DNA of 64,000 bases from an uncultured Carboxylicivirga sp. (GCF_963668385.1 NZ_OY764327.1:1674001-1738000), one strand, 5' to 3'. Counted from the first letter of the stretch, positions 26,970 through 36,706 are shown. The notes: generated by a model from the letters alone, not told the origin. Program-made: numbers and translations.

Positions 26970-27779
26970 ATGACAAACTCAAATGAGAAGGATTTCTTTG
27001 CTGTTGCTATTATTGAATCGTTAAGAGAAGGAGATAAAAAAACAGGAGAATATTTGCATACCGAGACATTAAAATATAAAAAGTTTCAAGAAGAAAACTT
27101 GACTTCTTTATATTATTGTTGTACCAATAAGAATGAATTCTTAGCAGCATTTAAGGATATTATTCAGAAAAATAAAGAGAACTACATTATTAATATTGTT
27201 CATATTGAATGTCATGGATCTAATGAGGGACTTCAATTAGGATCAGGAGAATTTATAAAGTGGAAAGATTTCTTTGATATTACAACACCACTTAATATAC
27301 AATTAGCAAATAGTCTTTTGTTAGTGATTGCTGCTTGCAAAGGGAATAGTATTATTGGAAGTATTGATCCAGAAGGGAGGGCTCCTTTCAAAGGTGTAAT
27401 TGGTTCTTTTGAAAATGTTGGAGAAGTTGCTATAAGGGATGGGTTTGAAGTTTATTATGACAATTTCTTTTTCACTTTTGATTTTATTACGTCCTTAGAA
27501 AAAATGAATGAGGCTATAAGTAAGGAAAAACCAATATTTCATAATGTTGGAATTGAATGGTGTTATGATCAGATAACCAATCCTGAAAGAGATGCAAATT
27601 TGTTCAAAAAGATATCTATAGATTTAGCATTAAAAGAAAAAAACGAGAATCCTAAATATCGGTGGATGAAATTTAGAACTTTAAAACGTATTTGTCAGGC
27701 AAGGATTAGGGAAGATTTTAGAAAGTTAAGAAAAAGTAAAGCTTATTTTATGATGGAGGATTTAGAATCTCATGTTTAG
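26970..27779 (+). CDS. CHAT/caspase-like cysteine protease, putative
   Basis: 269 residues, no signal peptide. Two motifs define a caspase-like dyad: IVHIECHGSNEGLQL with His82 at a strand end followed by Gly, and LLLVIAACKGNS with Cys123. The spacing (41 residues), the hydrophobic strands before each motif, and the strand IGSFENVGEVAIRDGF after it match CHAT/peptidase C14-like folds. The basic C-terminus (LKRICQARIREDFRKLRKSK) might bind a partner or nucleic acid. CHAT proteases act in several anti-phage and regulated cell-death systems, but no TPR, gasdermin or effector partner is adjacent. The closest neighbour is a convergent membrane-protein gene. Confidence 0.65.
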   Translation: MTNSNEKDFFAVAIIESLREGDKKTGEYLHTETLKYKKFQEENLTSLYYCCTNKNEFLAAFKDIIQKNKENYIINIVHIECHGSNEGLQLGSGEFIKWKDFFDITTPLNIQLANSLLLVIAACKGNSIIGSIDPEGRAPFKGVIGSFENVGEVAIRDGFEVYYDNFFFTFDFITSLEKMNEAISKEKPIFHNVGIEWCYDQITNPERDANLFKKISIDLALKEKNENPKYRWMKFRTLKRICQARIREDFRKLRKSKAYFMMEDLESHV

Positions 27780-27918
27780 GTCTGGATAAGTATATTATTT
27801 TTTAGATGTATAATGAGCTGAAATATAATTTGATACTCCTAATCTTGTTAGGAATCAATTATTACAACTTAATTCAAAGATGATTGGTTTAAATTAAACT
27901 CAAAATTTCCTTTTTTAA

Positions 27919-27950
27919 AAAAAGATGTTTCACAAAGTGAACATCTTTTT
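27919..27950. terminator. Bidirectional terminator
   Basis: A stem of AAAAAGATGTT...AACATCTTTTT (27919-27929, 27940-27950), extended by CAC/GTG with a one-base bulge, lies between the convergent protease and membrane-protein genes. The rest of the 324-bp gap (27780-28103) shows no gene. Confidence 0.7.
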
Positions 27951-28103
27951 AGATCTTATTATTAGGTAACAACATGTATTAAATACATGCTTAAAGTATT
28001 ATCCCCAACCTGTGGCTTTAATAATATGCTTTCCCATTTTTAAAAGTTTTTAGTTTTTCATTTATAACGCAATATATATAGAAAAGTTCTAAATTTCAAA
28101 TTA

Positions 28104-29486
28104 TTAAAATCTGAACCCAACTACAAAACCCTGTGAGGGCAAAATTAAACCTTCATAACGTTTTATCAAAATTCTTTCTGAAGAATTATTCATATCGTCA
28201 AAATTCTCCACAGTACCAAGCTCATTAAATTCTACATAAATTTCTTTTGGATGACTCACTTTAACAAAACAACCTCGAACTATTCTAACAGCAATGTAAT
28301 TTTTAAAAAGATTTGTCTTTAAGGAATATACGCTTTCCGTTTCGATGCAAATTTCGTACTTTTTTGATCCAGAAAATTCAATCGTTTTAAAATGGTATCC
28401 CATGCATTTTTGTTTATCACTCTCTAAGCGTTTTTTATAATCTATACTTTTTGTAGATGATACAGATATTGCATTTAGTATTTCAGTCTTATTGTTAAAA
28501 TTTATTTTATCTGGTTCTAGAACTTTGACTTCTTCAAGTTTATCCTTTTGCAAATAATTTTCGCCATTTATATCGAACTTTAATATATCGACCTTTGATA
28601 CACTGTCATCATTGCTAAGTAAAGGTATGCGCATTCCAAAATTATAATATACCTGCTCATGACTACTATTTGCAACGATATCAAGATTAATAGTTTCTTT
28701 GACTGTAACAAACTGATCACCTTTATGCTCCTCGAGAATATCAATGGTCACAAAAGATTTATAATCATCATAATAAACAGGGTGATCACGCGGAAAGTAT
28801 TTGTCACAAATTATATTACTTAAATCATTGCTAATCTCAGAAAATTTCTTTCTATATAGATATTTCGATAATACCCTCCAACTTTTCCTTAAATGATGGT
28901 AATCTATAGTTGATAAATATTTATCGTCCGAGGATAAAATATCATAAAATGTTTTCACCAATTCTTTTTGAAAGAAATGAATAGATGAAAAAATTTGTAG
29001 AACAATAGATGAGACTCCTGATAATAATATTGATCCTCCTAGTGTAATCAATAAAATATTCCATTTTTCGTTATCACACAGGATATTAAAAACCCCTATA
29101 AAAATCAGAAAAAAACCAAAAATAATTAACCCTACAATAGTATGCGTAACTTTCCACCTAGGAGAGAATTTTGACTCTTTTGCTTCCTTATTTTTATGGA
29201 TTAGTGTGTTATTAATTAACTCATAAAGAAATAATGTAATATAAGGAAATATGAAAGTTATTATCATCCAAAAATAAAAAGACTTCTTCTCCTTATCAAT
29301 CTTAATTATAGCACTTATCCAAATTAGCATTGCAACTCTTATTAACATATAAATATAGCCATTAAGATACTCTAAGCCATATGGAGACAAGTGATATATT
29401 ATTAGATCATTATATGATAAATAAATGATGTCAAAAATTAAAAAGAATAGTCCTAATAATGTTCTTATTATAGTTGTAAACTTCAT
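28104..29486 (-). CDS. Polytopic membrane protein with large C-terminal soluble domain
   Basis: About 460 residues from the ATG at 29486 (MKFTTIIRTLLGLFF); an in-frame ATG 12 codons upstream is possible. Five to six hydrophobic segments occupy the first 180 residues (such as YFWMIITFIFPYITLFLYEL and VGLIIFGFFLIFIGVFNIL). The remaining 280 residues are soluble, mixed alpha/beta, and end GLILPSQGFVVGFRF. I do not recognise the family. It is convergent with the CHAT-like gene. Membrane anchor plus cytoplasmic domain would fit a sensor or effector, but nothing proves that. Confidence 0.7.
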   Translation of the reverse strand: MKFTTIIRTLLGLFFLIFDIIYLSYNDLIIYHLSPYGLEYLNGYIYMLIRVAMLIWISAIIKIDKEKKSFYFWMIITFIFPYITLFLYELINNTLIHKNKEAKESKFSPRWKVTHTIVGLIIFGFFLIFIGVFNILCDNEKWNILLITLGGSILLSGVSSIVLQIFSSIHFFQKELVKTFYDILSSDDKYLSTIDYHHLRKSWRVLSKYLYRKKFSEISNDLSNIICDKYFPRDHPVYYDDYKSFVTIDILEEHKGDQFVTVKETINLDIVANSSHEQVYYNFGMRIPLLSNDDSVSKVDILKFDINGENYLQKDKLEEVKVLEPDKINFNNKTEILNAISVSSTKSIDYKKRLESDKQKCMGYHFKTIEFSGSKKYEICIETESVYSLKTNLFKNYIAVRIVRGCFVKVSHPKEIYVEFNELGTVENFDDMNNSSERILIKRYEGLILPSQGFVVGFRF

Positions 29487-29781
29487 TGAAAAATCTTCTT
29501 TTAAAATAATTGTAAAAAACACACTAATATATTCAAATAAAAAATCTAATTGTCAATTTTTTCTGTATTTAAAGATGTCAAATCTATGATATGGTTCTGA
29601 TAGCTTATGCAGATAAAAAAAATCTCTTCTTAAATGCAATAGAAGTTTGTTATAAATATAGTGACTTATTAAGTAATGATCTTTTCATACTTGTAGAGCT
29701 GAAAGCATTCCCAAAATGCTAAACAGATTAATGATCCATATCACTGTAGATTTTCGATTGAAAATCTACAAGGCAATAATA

Positions 29782-30138
29782 CTATTCGTCTACTTCAATT
29801 TTTAAGGGAAAAAATCCGAACGTGACACCTTCTCCAGACATTAAACACTCAAGATAATCCTTTGTGCCGCCCACCAAAAGCTTTCCAATTTTGACTTCAC
29901 AGAAGAAAATAAATTTCCCAGTTTCATCTTCATTCTTGTATTCTTCAAATGATAACATTTCATAATCTTCTTTTGATGGCTTCCTGTTTAATAATTGTAT
30001 TAAAAGCTGTTCCAAAACCTGTTCCTCAGCAGTATCAAAAGCATTCATTATACTCTGTTTTGTTACATTACTCGATTTTAGGAAATCTTTTAACCGAACT
30101 TCTTCCTGGATAATAGTTAGTTTTTTACAAGCTGTCAT
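29782..30138 (-). CDS. Hypothetical acidic protein
   Basis: 118 residues, soluble, with an N-terminal helical half (SIMNAFDTAEEQVLEQLLIQ) and a C-terminal beta-rich half (KFIFFCEVKIGKLLVGGTKD, FGFFPLKIEVDE). No recognised domain. A 10-bp palindrome (TGTAGATTTT/AAAATCTACA, 29745-29770) lies just after the stop but has no U-tract. Single gene, flanked by gaps of about 250-290 bp without features. Confidence 0.55.
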   Translation of the reverse strand: MTACKKLTIIQEEVRLKDFLKSSNVTKQSIMNAFDTAEEQVLEQLLIQLLNRKPSKEDYEMLSFEEYKNEDETGKFIFFCEVKIGKLLVGGTKDYLECLMSGEGVTFGFFPLKIEVDE

Positions 30139-30425
30139 TTTAATAAAGTATTAGTTCAGAATCTCATCTGCGAAAGTATATGTTCGTCATTTTATCTAAG
30201 TTAGAAATATATTATTCTTCTAACTTTTATTCAATATCAAACCAAGCAGTATGCCTATAACTATGATGTTCACCCAAATCAAAAAAACCTTTTTGGTTGT
30301 AGATGCACTCAATAATAAGTCGTATTGGGAGTGTTTTTTGCTCCCTTTTTTAAATATGAATTATAAGATTAATTTTATATTATTACAACTGACCAATCAT
30401 AATTCACAATTGAAAACATTGATAT

Positions 30426-31376
30426 ATGCTTAAAGGCAAGGAGTTATATCTTAAAATTATAGATGGTAAGGCCGTTTTAGCTTCTGATAAAATCTTGATC
30501 TTTCAAGATGCAATTATACAAAGCTATTTAGATAGGCTTTCAAATAACTTAATCTTTAAAGTAGAGATATTTAAGGTCTTTGAGTATGAGCAGCGTATTT
30601 CTGTCAGACTTTTAGATGTCATTTTTAATGAAGGTTCATTGCCAATGGAACAAGATTCATTTTTGGATGAATTGATAGGCATTGAGTATATTAATTTTAG
30701 AGAAATTGATACCAGTTTGTTATTAAAAGCAATAGGAGGGAATAGAAATTCAAAGGGTAATTTCATTAAATACTGGAGCCCTACTGATCATGTGCAGAAA
30801 GAATCGGAACAAACAGTTGAACCTGTCACTGAAGATGAGAAATTTAATTTTTCTGGTTCTTTTCCTTATAAATGTCCAAATAAAGATTTACATTTTTTTG
30901 ATGGAGGTGTTTATTTTGATCTAAAATTTGATGAACTAAAGGAGCCATTACGAATTGAAATTTTTAATGCTCATATCAAGAAAGAATATTCGGCTATTCT
31001 TCCATATTTTAATAATATTATTGGGAGGGATAGTATAACAGTTAAGGTTGAGCTTACAATTAGTAATGGGGTAGTAGATAGTGTTTCCGCTAGTTGTGAG
31101 GAATTTAACCTGATAGGAAATGATTTTGCTGATAAAGTTAGGTATAGATTGATTTCAGATATTGATAAAGAAAATATTGTTGGTGAAATATTTACAACTG
31201 AAAAGTTCCTAAAAGAAAAAACCGGGAAAAGTTTTAGTGAAACAGATTATTTTAAGTCAGAGGAAGACTTTGTAAAAGAGCTTATTAATCAGAAAAATAC
31301 AAAACACTTCAAGTGGATATTCTGGAGTAAGCTGACCCCCATACCAGGCGTAGGAATTGTTAATGAATTAGCATGA
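30426..31376 (+). CDS. Hypothetical protein, 3' end displaced by IS21 insertion
   Basis: 316 residues as it stands. The sequence is mixed alpha/beta, without signal peptide or membrane segments, and of unknown family. The reading frame runs into the IS at 31374 and stops at once (TGA). Joining the two sides of the IS at the AGCAT duplication restores ...NELALPEYLSST followed by TAA at 33945, so only about eight terminal residues are lost. The truncated protein could therefore still work. Confidence 0.6.
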   Translation: MLKGKELYLKIIDGKAVLASDKILIFQDAIIQSYLDRLSNNLIFKVEIFKVFEYEQRISVRLLDVIFNEGSLPMEQDSFLDELIGIEYINFREIDTSLLLKAIGGNRNSKGNFIKYWSPTDHVQKESEQTVEPVTEDEKFNFSGSFPYKCPNKDLHFFDGGVYFDLKFDELKEPLRIEIFNAHIKKEYSAILPYFNNIIGRDSITVKVELTISNGVVDSVSASCEEFNLIGNDFADKVRYRLISDIDKENIVGEIFTTEKFLKEKTGKSFSETDYFKSEEDFVKELINQKNTKHFKWIFWSKLTPIPGVGIVNELA

Positions 31377-31556
31377 CAATCCGGCGGATGTTGACCCCTT
31401 AATAAGTTGATTGAGTACAAATATTGCACTGTTGTTAAAAAAAACGGAGCATATTGACCCCTCAATCAGCAAAAGCTTCATTAAAAACGGAGCATATTGA
31501 CCCCCTTGGATTTAGGTTTAATTAATTAGTAGTAGCAACACTAATTGATACTGAAT

Positions 31557-33122
31557 ATGGCAGGAAAACCTAAAAGAATGAGTCAAGTAAAACAAATACT
31601 ACAATTACACAATCAGGGCTGCGGCAACAAGACCATAGCACGAAACTTAGGTATTAGTAAAAACACAGTAAAGAGTTATCTGAGTAAATATCGTAGTTCA
31701 AAATTAAGTTTAAGTACTTTATTAAAGATGGAAGATCACTCGTTAGAGAAGATTTTTCACCCAGGAAATCCAGCATACAAGGACAATCGTTTTGAAGAGC
31801 TCAAATACAAATTAGATTACTATGTGGAAGAGCTCAAGAAGACTGGCGTAACCAAACAGTTACTCTGGGAAGAGTATCGATTATCCAATCCATTGGGATA
31901 CAGTTTGAGTCAGTTCAGTTATCATATAGCACAGCATTGTTTGACCAAGAATCCATCCATGGTTTTGCATCACGAACCAGGAGAAAAATTATTTGTTGAC
32001 TTTGCAGGTAAAAGACTTTCTTATATTGATCCAAATACTGGAGAGATAATCGAATGCCAGGTGTTTGTTGCTTGTTTGCCTTATTCGGATTATGCTTTCT
32101 GTATGGCAGTCCCCAGTCAGCGTATAGATGACTTTATTTATGCTCTTACCTGTTGTTTAAACAACTTAGGTGGAGTACCTAAGGTTCTTGTGCCGGATAA
32201 TCTAAAATCAGCTGTTATAAAAGCCAATAAATACGAGCCAACAATTAATCAGGCACTAGAAGATTTTGCCAATCACTATAATATGGCAGTGGTTCCGGCA
32301 CGAGCAAGAAAACCCAAAGATAAGGCCTTGGTTGAGAATCAGGTGAAACTCATCTATAACCGGGTGTATGCACGTATCAGAAACCAACAGTTTTTCTCTC
32401 TTTCAGATCTTAATGTTGCTATTCAGGAATACACCATTAAACACAATCAAACCAGGATGCAGAAGCGCGACTATTGCAGAGAAGAACACTTTTTATCAAA
32501 CGAGAAACATCTGTTACAAGAACTACCTTCCAAACCATTTGAAATAAAGTACTACAAGCAATATAAACTTGCCCAAAACAACCACATATACATGGGCGAA
32601 GATAAACACTATTATAGTGCTCCATATCAATATATCGGCCAAAATCTCAAAGTGATTTACACACGTTCAATGGTACGTATTTTTCATGGATACAATTTAA
32701 TCGCAGTACATAAACGTGAACTTGGAACTGGTACATATACTACCAACAAAGAGCATCTGTGTTCGACACATCAACATTACTTAAATCGTAGTCCGGAATA
32801 CTATAAAAACAAAGCCGAAAACCTATCAAAAACATTAGGCAAGCTGGTTGAGTTGGTATTTTCTCAAAACAAGTATCCGGAACAGCTCTATAAAAGTTGC
32901 GATGGGTTATTTAGTTTGTTCAAAAGCACTCCATTAGAAACTTTTGATAAAGCTTGCCAAATGGCTATTGATTATCAGAATTACAGCTATGGATTTGTAC
33001 TGAATATTATAAAAAACAAGATGACAGAAGCTACTCAGGATCATTCTGATAAGAACCTGCCGGAGCATAACAACATTAGAGGAAAGGAATATTATAACAA
33101 TCAATTATCACTTAAATTTTAG
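31557..33122 (+). CDS. istA: IS21-family transposase IstA
   Basis: 521 residues from MAGKPKRM; an ATG four codons earlier is possible. An N-terminal HTH (QILQLHNQGCGNKTIARNLG, then ISKNTVKSYL) precedes the RNase-H-like core with EKLFVDFAGK, KVLVPDNLKSAV and KDKALVENQVKLIY, the Asp-Asp-Glu triad. The C-terminal domain is the IstA-specific beta-rich region. Full length and apparently intact. It catalyses cut-and-paste transposition with IstB. Confidence 0.95.
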   Translation: MAGKPKRMSQVKQILQLHNQGCGNKTIARNLGISKNTVKSYLSKYRSSKLSLSTLLKMEDHSLEKIFHPGNPAYKDNRFEELKYKLDYYVEELKKTGVTKQLLWEEYRLSNPLGYSLSQFSYHIAQHCLTKNPSMVLHHEPGEKLFVDFAGKRLSYIDPNTGEIIECQVFVACLPYSDYAFCMAVPSQRIDDFIYALTCCLNNLGGVPKVLVPDNLKSAVIKANKYEPTINQALEDFANHYNMAVVPARARKPKDKALVENQVKLIYNRVYARIRNQQFFSLSDLNVAIQEYTIKHNQTRMQKRDYCREEHFLSNEKHLLQELPSKPFEIKYYKQYKLAQNNHIYMGEDKHYYSAPYQYIGQNLKVIYTRSMVRIFHGYNLIAVHKRELGTGTYTTNKEHLCSTHQHYLNRSPEYYKNKAENLSKTLGKLVELVFSQNKYPEQLYKSCDGLFSLFKSTPLETFDKACQMAIDYQNYSYGFVLNIIKNKMTEATQDHSDKNLPEHNNIRGKEYYNNQLSLKF

Positions 33123-33126
33123 AATA

Positions 33127-33846
33127 ATGGAAAATATCGAAAATCAACTCTCTCAATTACGCTTATACGGCTTTAAAACAAGCTGGAACGCTCTTAATGA
33201 AACCAAAAGGCAAAATGAATTATCTCTCAACGAAGGTCTTGAAATACTTTTGCAAGCTGAGTTACAAGATCGTGATAATCGCCGTTTTGACCGATTAAGA
33301 AAGTCTGCTCATTTTAGATATCAAGCCTCCTTGGAAGAATTAAAATATGATAGTTCAAGAGGTTTAGATAAAGGTATTATCTCAACCCTGGCAACCGGAA
33401 ACTACATTGCTAAAGGCGAATCTGTTTTAATAACCGGAGCCACTGGTTGTGGTAAAAGCTTTATATCTTCTGCATTAGGTCATCATGCTTGTGCGCAAGG
33501 TTATAAAGTGGCTTACTTTAATGTTCAGAAGTTACTGCAACAAACTAAAATGGCACGCCTGGAAGGCACTATTTATCAGCTGTTAACTAAAATATCAAAA
33601 ACAGATTTGCTTATCCTAGATGATTTTGGACTGACTCATCTTGAAAAACAACATCAAATGGATCTGATGGAGATTATTGAAGATAGACATGCAAGTGCTG
33701 CAACAATTATAGTGAGCCAACTACCTGTTGCCAGCTGGTTTGACATCATCGGAGAAGCCACTATTGCTGATGCGATCTTAGATCGTTTGGTGCACACATC
33801 CTATCGGATTGAACTAAAAGGAGAAAGTCTTAGAAAAAAGATGTAA
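33127..33846 (+). CDS. istB: IS21-family helper ATPase IstB
   Basis: 239 residues, AAA+ ATPase of the DnaC/IstB type. Walker A is GATGCGKSF (about 100-108), Walker B is LLILDDFG, and the sensor region DRLVHTSYRIELKGESLR closes the fold. Begins 4 bp after istA. It forms the DNA-remodelling oligomer that loads IstA on target DNA. Intact. Confidence 0.95.
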   Translation: MENIENQLSQLRLYGFKTSWNALNETKRQNELSLNEGLEILLQAELQDRDNRRFDRLRKSAHFRYQASLEELKYDSSRGLDKGIISTLATGNYIAKGESVLITGATGCGKSFISSALGHHACAQGYKVAYFNVQKLLQQTKMARLEGTIYQLLTKISKTDLLILDDFGLTHLEKQHQMDLMEIIEDRHASAATIIVSQLPVASWFDIIGEATIADAILDRLVHTSYRIELKGESLRKKM

Positions 33847-33977
33847 TTTTGTCATACTTACCATTTTTAGTGACCCAAATCCAAGAGGGGTCAACATGCC
33901 CGGTGAAGGGGGTCAGCATTACCAGAATATCTATCAAGCACTTAACTTATCTTTCCGAAAGGCATTTATACAAAACA

Positions 33978-34310
33978 ATGAGATTGAGATTGATCCTTAC
34001 TCCGTTTGCTTTTTTATTTCTTTTAGGATCAGATAAGTCTTTTTTTGTGGTTTGGGAGTCACTTGATACTAAAGAAGCTACTTGGGTATGGAGAATACCT
34101 AAGAATAATAATGAATCATTAACAACTGGAAAGGAGGGTTTAAGATTGAAGATTGAAGAAATTCAGGATGTTATAAAGCTTGTCAAAGAAGATAAAAAGC
34201 AAAACTATATTCGAAAACAAGTTGCTAATTTCAAACGTATTTACCATAACTATGAGGAAGGTGGTTTTGATATATGGAAGAATGAATTAGAGGAATTGAT
34301 TCAAAGTTGA
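33978..34310 (+). CDS. Hypothetical protein or gene remnant after the IS
   Basis: 111 residues from the ATG at 33978 (MRLRLILTPFAFLFLL, then GSDKSFFVVWESLD). An apparent longer frame that starts inside the IS right end (33849) is artificial. The C-terminal part (EEIQDVIKLVKEDKKQNYIR) is charged and helical. Another frame just upstream reads FRKAFIQNNEIEIDPY without a start codon. The two together look like a decayed, frameshifted gene. No family recognised. Confidence 0.4.
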   Translation: MRLRLILTPFAFLFLLGSDKSFFVVWESLDTKEATWVWRIPKNNNESLTTGKEGLRLKIEEIQDVIKLVKEDKKQNYIRKQVANFKRIYHNYEEGGFDIWKNELEELIQS

Positions 34311-34481
34311 TATTACCTTATCTTTATTTATTCATCGTAATAGGTGCTAAATCAAGGTGAATATCAAAATTTACATTTCTCTATCTGTGATTTAAAACTA
34401 GTAAAATCAAGTTTTTCCTTTGTAAATTTCTTATTTTTTGTATATTTTGATCTTGTTTAGATTAAATCTCTTCTTGGTTAT

Positions 34482-35936
34482 TTACTTCTTGGTATATTTT
34501 CTAAATGCAGCTATGAATTGATAATACCCATATCCAACAATTGCCCTACCTAAAAAATCAATAATATAGAAGGGTTGACAAGGTGAATAGTCTTCCATAT
34601 AATCAAAACTATGAGTAGGATTTAAGAATATTGTTAACTGTTTCAATAACTTCATTTTTTCAATTCCTTCACAGGGAATAAAAAGTAAACTTGAACCAAA
34701 TATTATCGCACCAAAAATTACAGTGAACCAAAAAGCTTTAAAGTAGCTTTGACCGTGGTTATTTGATAAAGAGTTAAAATAATTAATAATTTTTTCTTGG
34801 AAAAATGTTTTTTCCAGATCCTTCTTCTTACAATTACCATCTTTGCCACAAATGAATTGACAAATTCTATATTTTATGTTCTTACATCTATTAATAGTAT
34901 TCTTAAAAGTAATTTTAAGAGAATTCTTTGTTTTTAGTTCTGTTTTATATGAGGCAAGTTCATCTCTATAAAATTCTAAAGAATCAATTCTATTGTTTTG
35001 TTGAATTGATAAATTCTTAAGAATTCTGAAAGTTTCACGTTTATTATCTATAGGTATTTTTAGTTCCTTAACAACTATATCATCATATTTTTCGGGGGCT
35101 TCTTCAGAATCAACTGATTCATATTTTTTGAAATCAATTTTAGTTTTAAAAAGGTTAACTTCACCGTGTATATTAGATAAAGCTAAATCAATTCCTTTAT
35201 CAAATTCTGCATGTCGCAATATTAGGTGATCTTTAAAGGTGGTGTAGGTAAACATTGCATTACCTTTGAATTTTGCAGCAGAAAAAACGGTTACACCCAA
35301 GAAATCTGCTTTATAAAATGATATTGGTGCAAGAAATTTAGCATTCCAAAAATCTGCAAGACCATCAAAGGTTGCATTTACAAAATTAGTTCCGTCACCA
35401 AATACACAATTCTGAAAAGTTACTTTAGACTTTACTGATATCTGGTGTGTTCCCTTAACTGTTTGTGGATAAAACTTGCAATCCTCAAAATCAACTCCAC
35501 CTAAAAACTTGCAGTTGTTGAAATTTATTCTGCCATAAAATTTTGACTTCCTAAAAAATACTTTTTTGTGAAATGTATTATTTTCAAAAGTTAGGTTTTT
35601 AGGAAATGTACATTTTAAGAATAAAGTTTTACTAAAAATAACAGAATTCGTGATAATAACAGCATTGATAAAGGTTGTATATCTCGTAAATATTAATGCT
35701 TTTTGAAAATGACAATGCTTTATTTTGAGTATTGAATGTTGTGGATTGTTATTAACTAATATATTACCACAAAATAAAGTATTTGATATTGACATGCCTA
35801 AGCCTATGCTATTGTCTGTCATATCAAAATCATATTTTTTATATTCACCTTCTATATTATAATATGCATAACCACTTGTTATAGCATATTGATAGGAGTA
35901 TACACCAAATTCATCTAGTTTTCTAGTTTCTTCCAT
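34482..35936 (-). CDS. Pentapeptide-repeat-like protein with C-terminal membrane segments
   Basis: 484 residues. From about 60 to 275 the protein is a quadrilateral-helix type repeat with a phenylalanine or leucine about every five residues (FENNTFHKKVFFRKSKFYG, INFNNCKFLGGVDFEDCKFY, NFVNATFDGLADFWNAKF). A charged helical linker (about 290-385) includes a Cys cluster (CKNIKYRICQFICGKDGNC). Two membrane helices follow (AFWFTVIFGAIIFGSSLLFI and a weaker one near the end, YIIDFLGRAIVGYGYY). Membrane-tethered pentapeptide proteins are frequent in defence-associated islands, though their roles vary. Single gene. Confidence 0.75.
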   Translation of the reverse strand: MEETRKLDEFGVYSYQYAITSGYAYYNIEGEYKKYDFDMTDNSIGLGMSISNTLFCGNILVNNNPQHSILKIKHCHFQKALIFTRYTTFINAVIITNSVIFSKTLFLKCTFPKNLTFENNTFHKKVFFRKSKFYGRINFNNCKFLGGVDFEDCKFYPQTVKGTHQISVKSKVTFQNCVFGDGTNFVNATFDGLADFWNAKFLAPISFYKADFLGVTVFSAAKFKGNAMFTYTTFKDHLILRHAEFDKGIDLALSNIHGEVNLFKTKIDFKKYESVDSEEAPEKYDDIVVKELKIPIDNKRETFRILKNLSIQQNNRIDSLEFYRDELASYKTELKTKNSLKITFKNTINRCKNIKYRICQFICGKDGNCKKKDLEKTFFQEKIINYFNSLSNNHGQSYFKAFWFTVIFGAIIFGSSLLFIPCEGIEKMKLLKQLTIFLNPTHSFDYMEDYSPCQPFYIIDFLGRAIVGYGYYQFIAAFRKYTKK

Positions 35937-36355
35937 TTTTCTTTAATTCCTTACACGCTAAATTACATAAAAACTCTATTTGATTATTCTTTTTCTGATT
36001 TAGTGAGTATTTATAATAAAGTATAGATATGACAGATCAGGATAAATAAGAATAGTTACAACTCACCAATTTCATGATGTGGATAGATTACCAAAACATC
36101 AACGCAAATATCAAAATAACCAAGTATATCAGTTATTAATATATAAAATTGAAATACATAGAAAAAGGTGGAGCAACTTAATGTATCACCTTTTATTGTT
36201 GAAAACTAAAAGTTGAAGTTTTCATTATTGATATTAAAAAGTTTAGTGAGATTACTTTTGATTTTAAATTCTAAGTCATATGTTTGTTGTATATTATTGA
36301 ATATCAATGTATAAAAGCGTTTAAACGCTTTGTGAACCATTTAATTTAATTATAA
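35937..36355. other. Intergenic region, AT-rich, no gene seen
   Basis: About 420 bp between divergent genes. The only structure is a weak 8-bp stem (AAAAGGTG at 36163, CACCTTTT at 36187). No ORF of protein-like composition. Confidence 0.45.
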
Positions 36356-36634
36356 ATGACACTATTACAACAAATTAAAAAAGAAGTCAAGGAATACGTT
36401 GAATATAACACCCATTCAAAAATGGGTTTTCCGTCTCATCTTCGAAAAAGACCAGTTGGTTGCCCAAATAAGAACAGAATGATTGATGAACTTCAAGAAT
36501 TAAGTGAAGAAGAATTATTTATTGCATTTCGAATCGGGATAATTGGAAATAGTAATAAAAAAGGAACATTGATTGAAAATTGTATGGATAATTCTAAACC
36601 ATATGAGCGAACAACAACCTACATATCTTTGTGA
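36356..36634 (+). CDS. Small hypothetical protein
   Basis: 92 residues, basic N-terminal half (SHLRKRPVGCPNKNRMIDEL) and acidic helix (QELSEEELFIAFRIG). No known family; length and codon use are compatible with a real gene but support is modest. It is 72 bp upstream of the LAGLIDADG gene in the same orientation. Confidence 0.4.
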   Translation: MTLLQQIKKEVKEYVEYNTHSKMGFPSHLRKRPVGCPNKNRMIDELQELSEEELFIAFRIGIIGNSNKKGTLIENCMDNSKPYERTTTYISL

Positions 36635-36706
36635 ATTGAGTAAAACAATGCGAAATACAGTAAATGTTAAACTAAAAATTTAACGTCACTCAAATTATCT
36701 TTTGAA

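Larger units (their letters stand above)
31375..33914 (+). mobile_element. IS21-family insertion sequence
   Basis: About 2.54 kb with the istA/istB gene pair. The ends carry repeated TTGACCCCY motifs: three at the left (near 31390, 31478 and 31496) and two in the opposite orientation at the right (near 33887 and 33909), the multiple-IR layout of IS21. A 5-bp AGCAT occurs at 31370-31374 and 33915-33919 and is taken as the target duplication; this also restores the host reading frame. An alternative boundary by TG...CA ends (31389-33918) gives better inverted repeats but no duplication. Confidence 0.8.

Noticed and set aside
31389..33918. Alternative IS boundaries by TG...CA ends
   Set aside because: The inverted repeats are better there, but there is no target duplication and the host frame is not restored; kept as an alternative only.
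33849..33977. N-terminal extension of the ORF after IstB
   Set aside because: This part lies in the IS right end and spans its terminal repeats; in the pre-insertion sequence the frame has a stop upstream.
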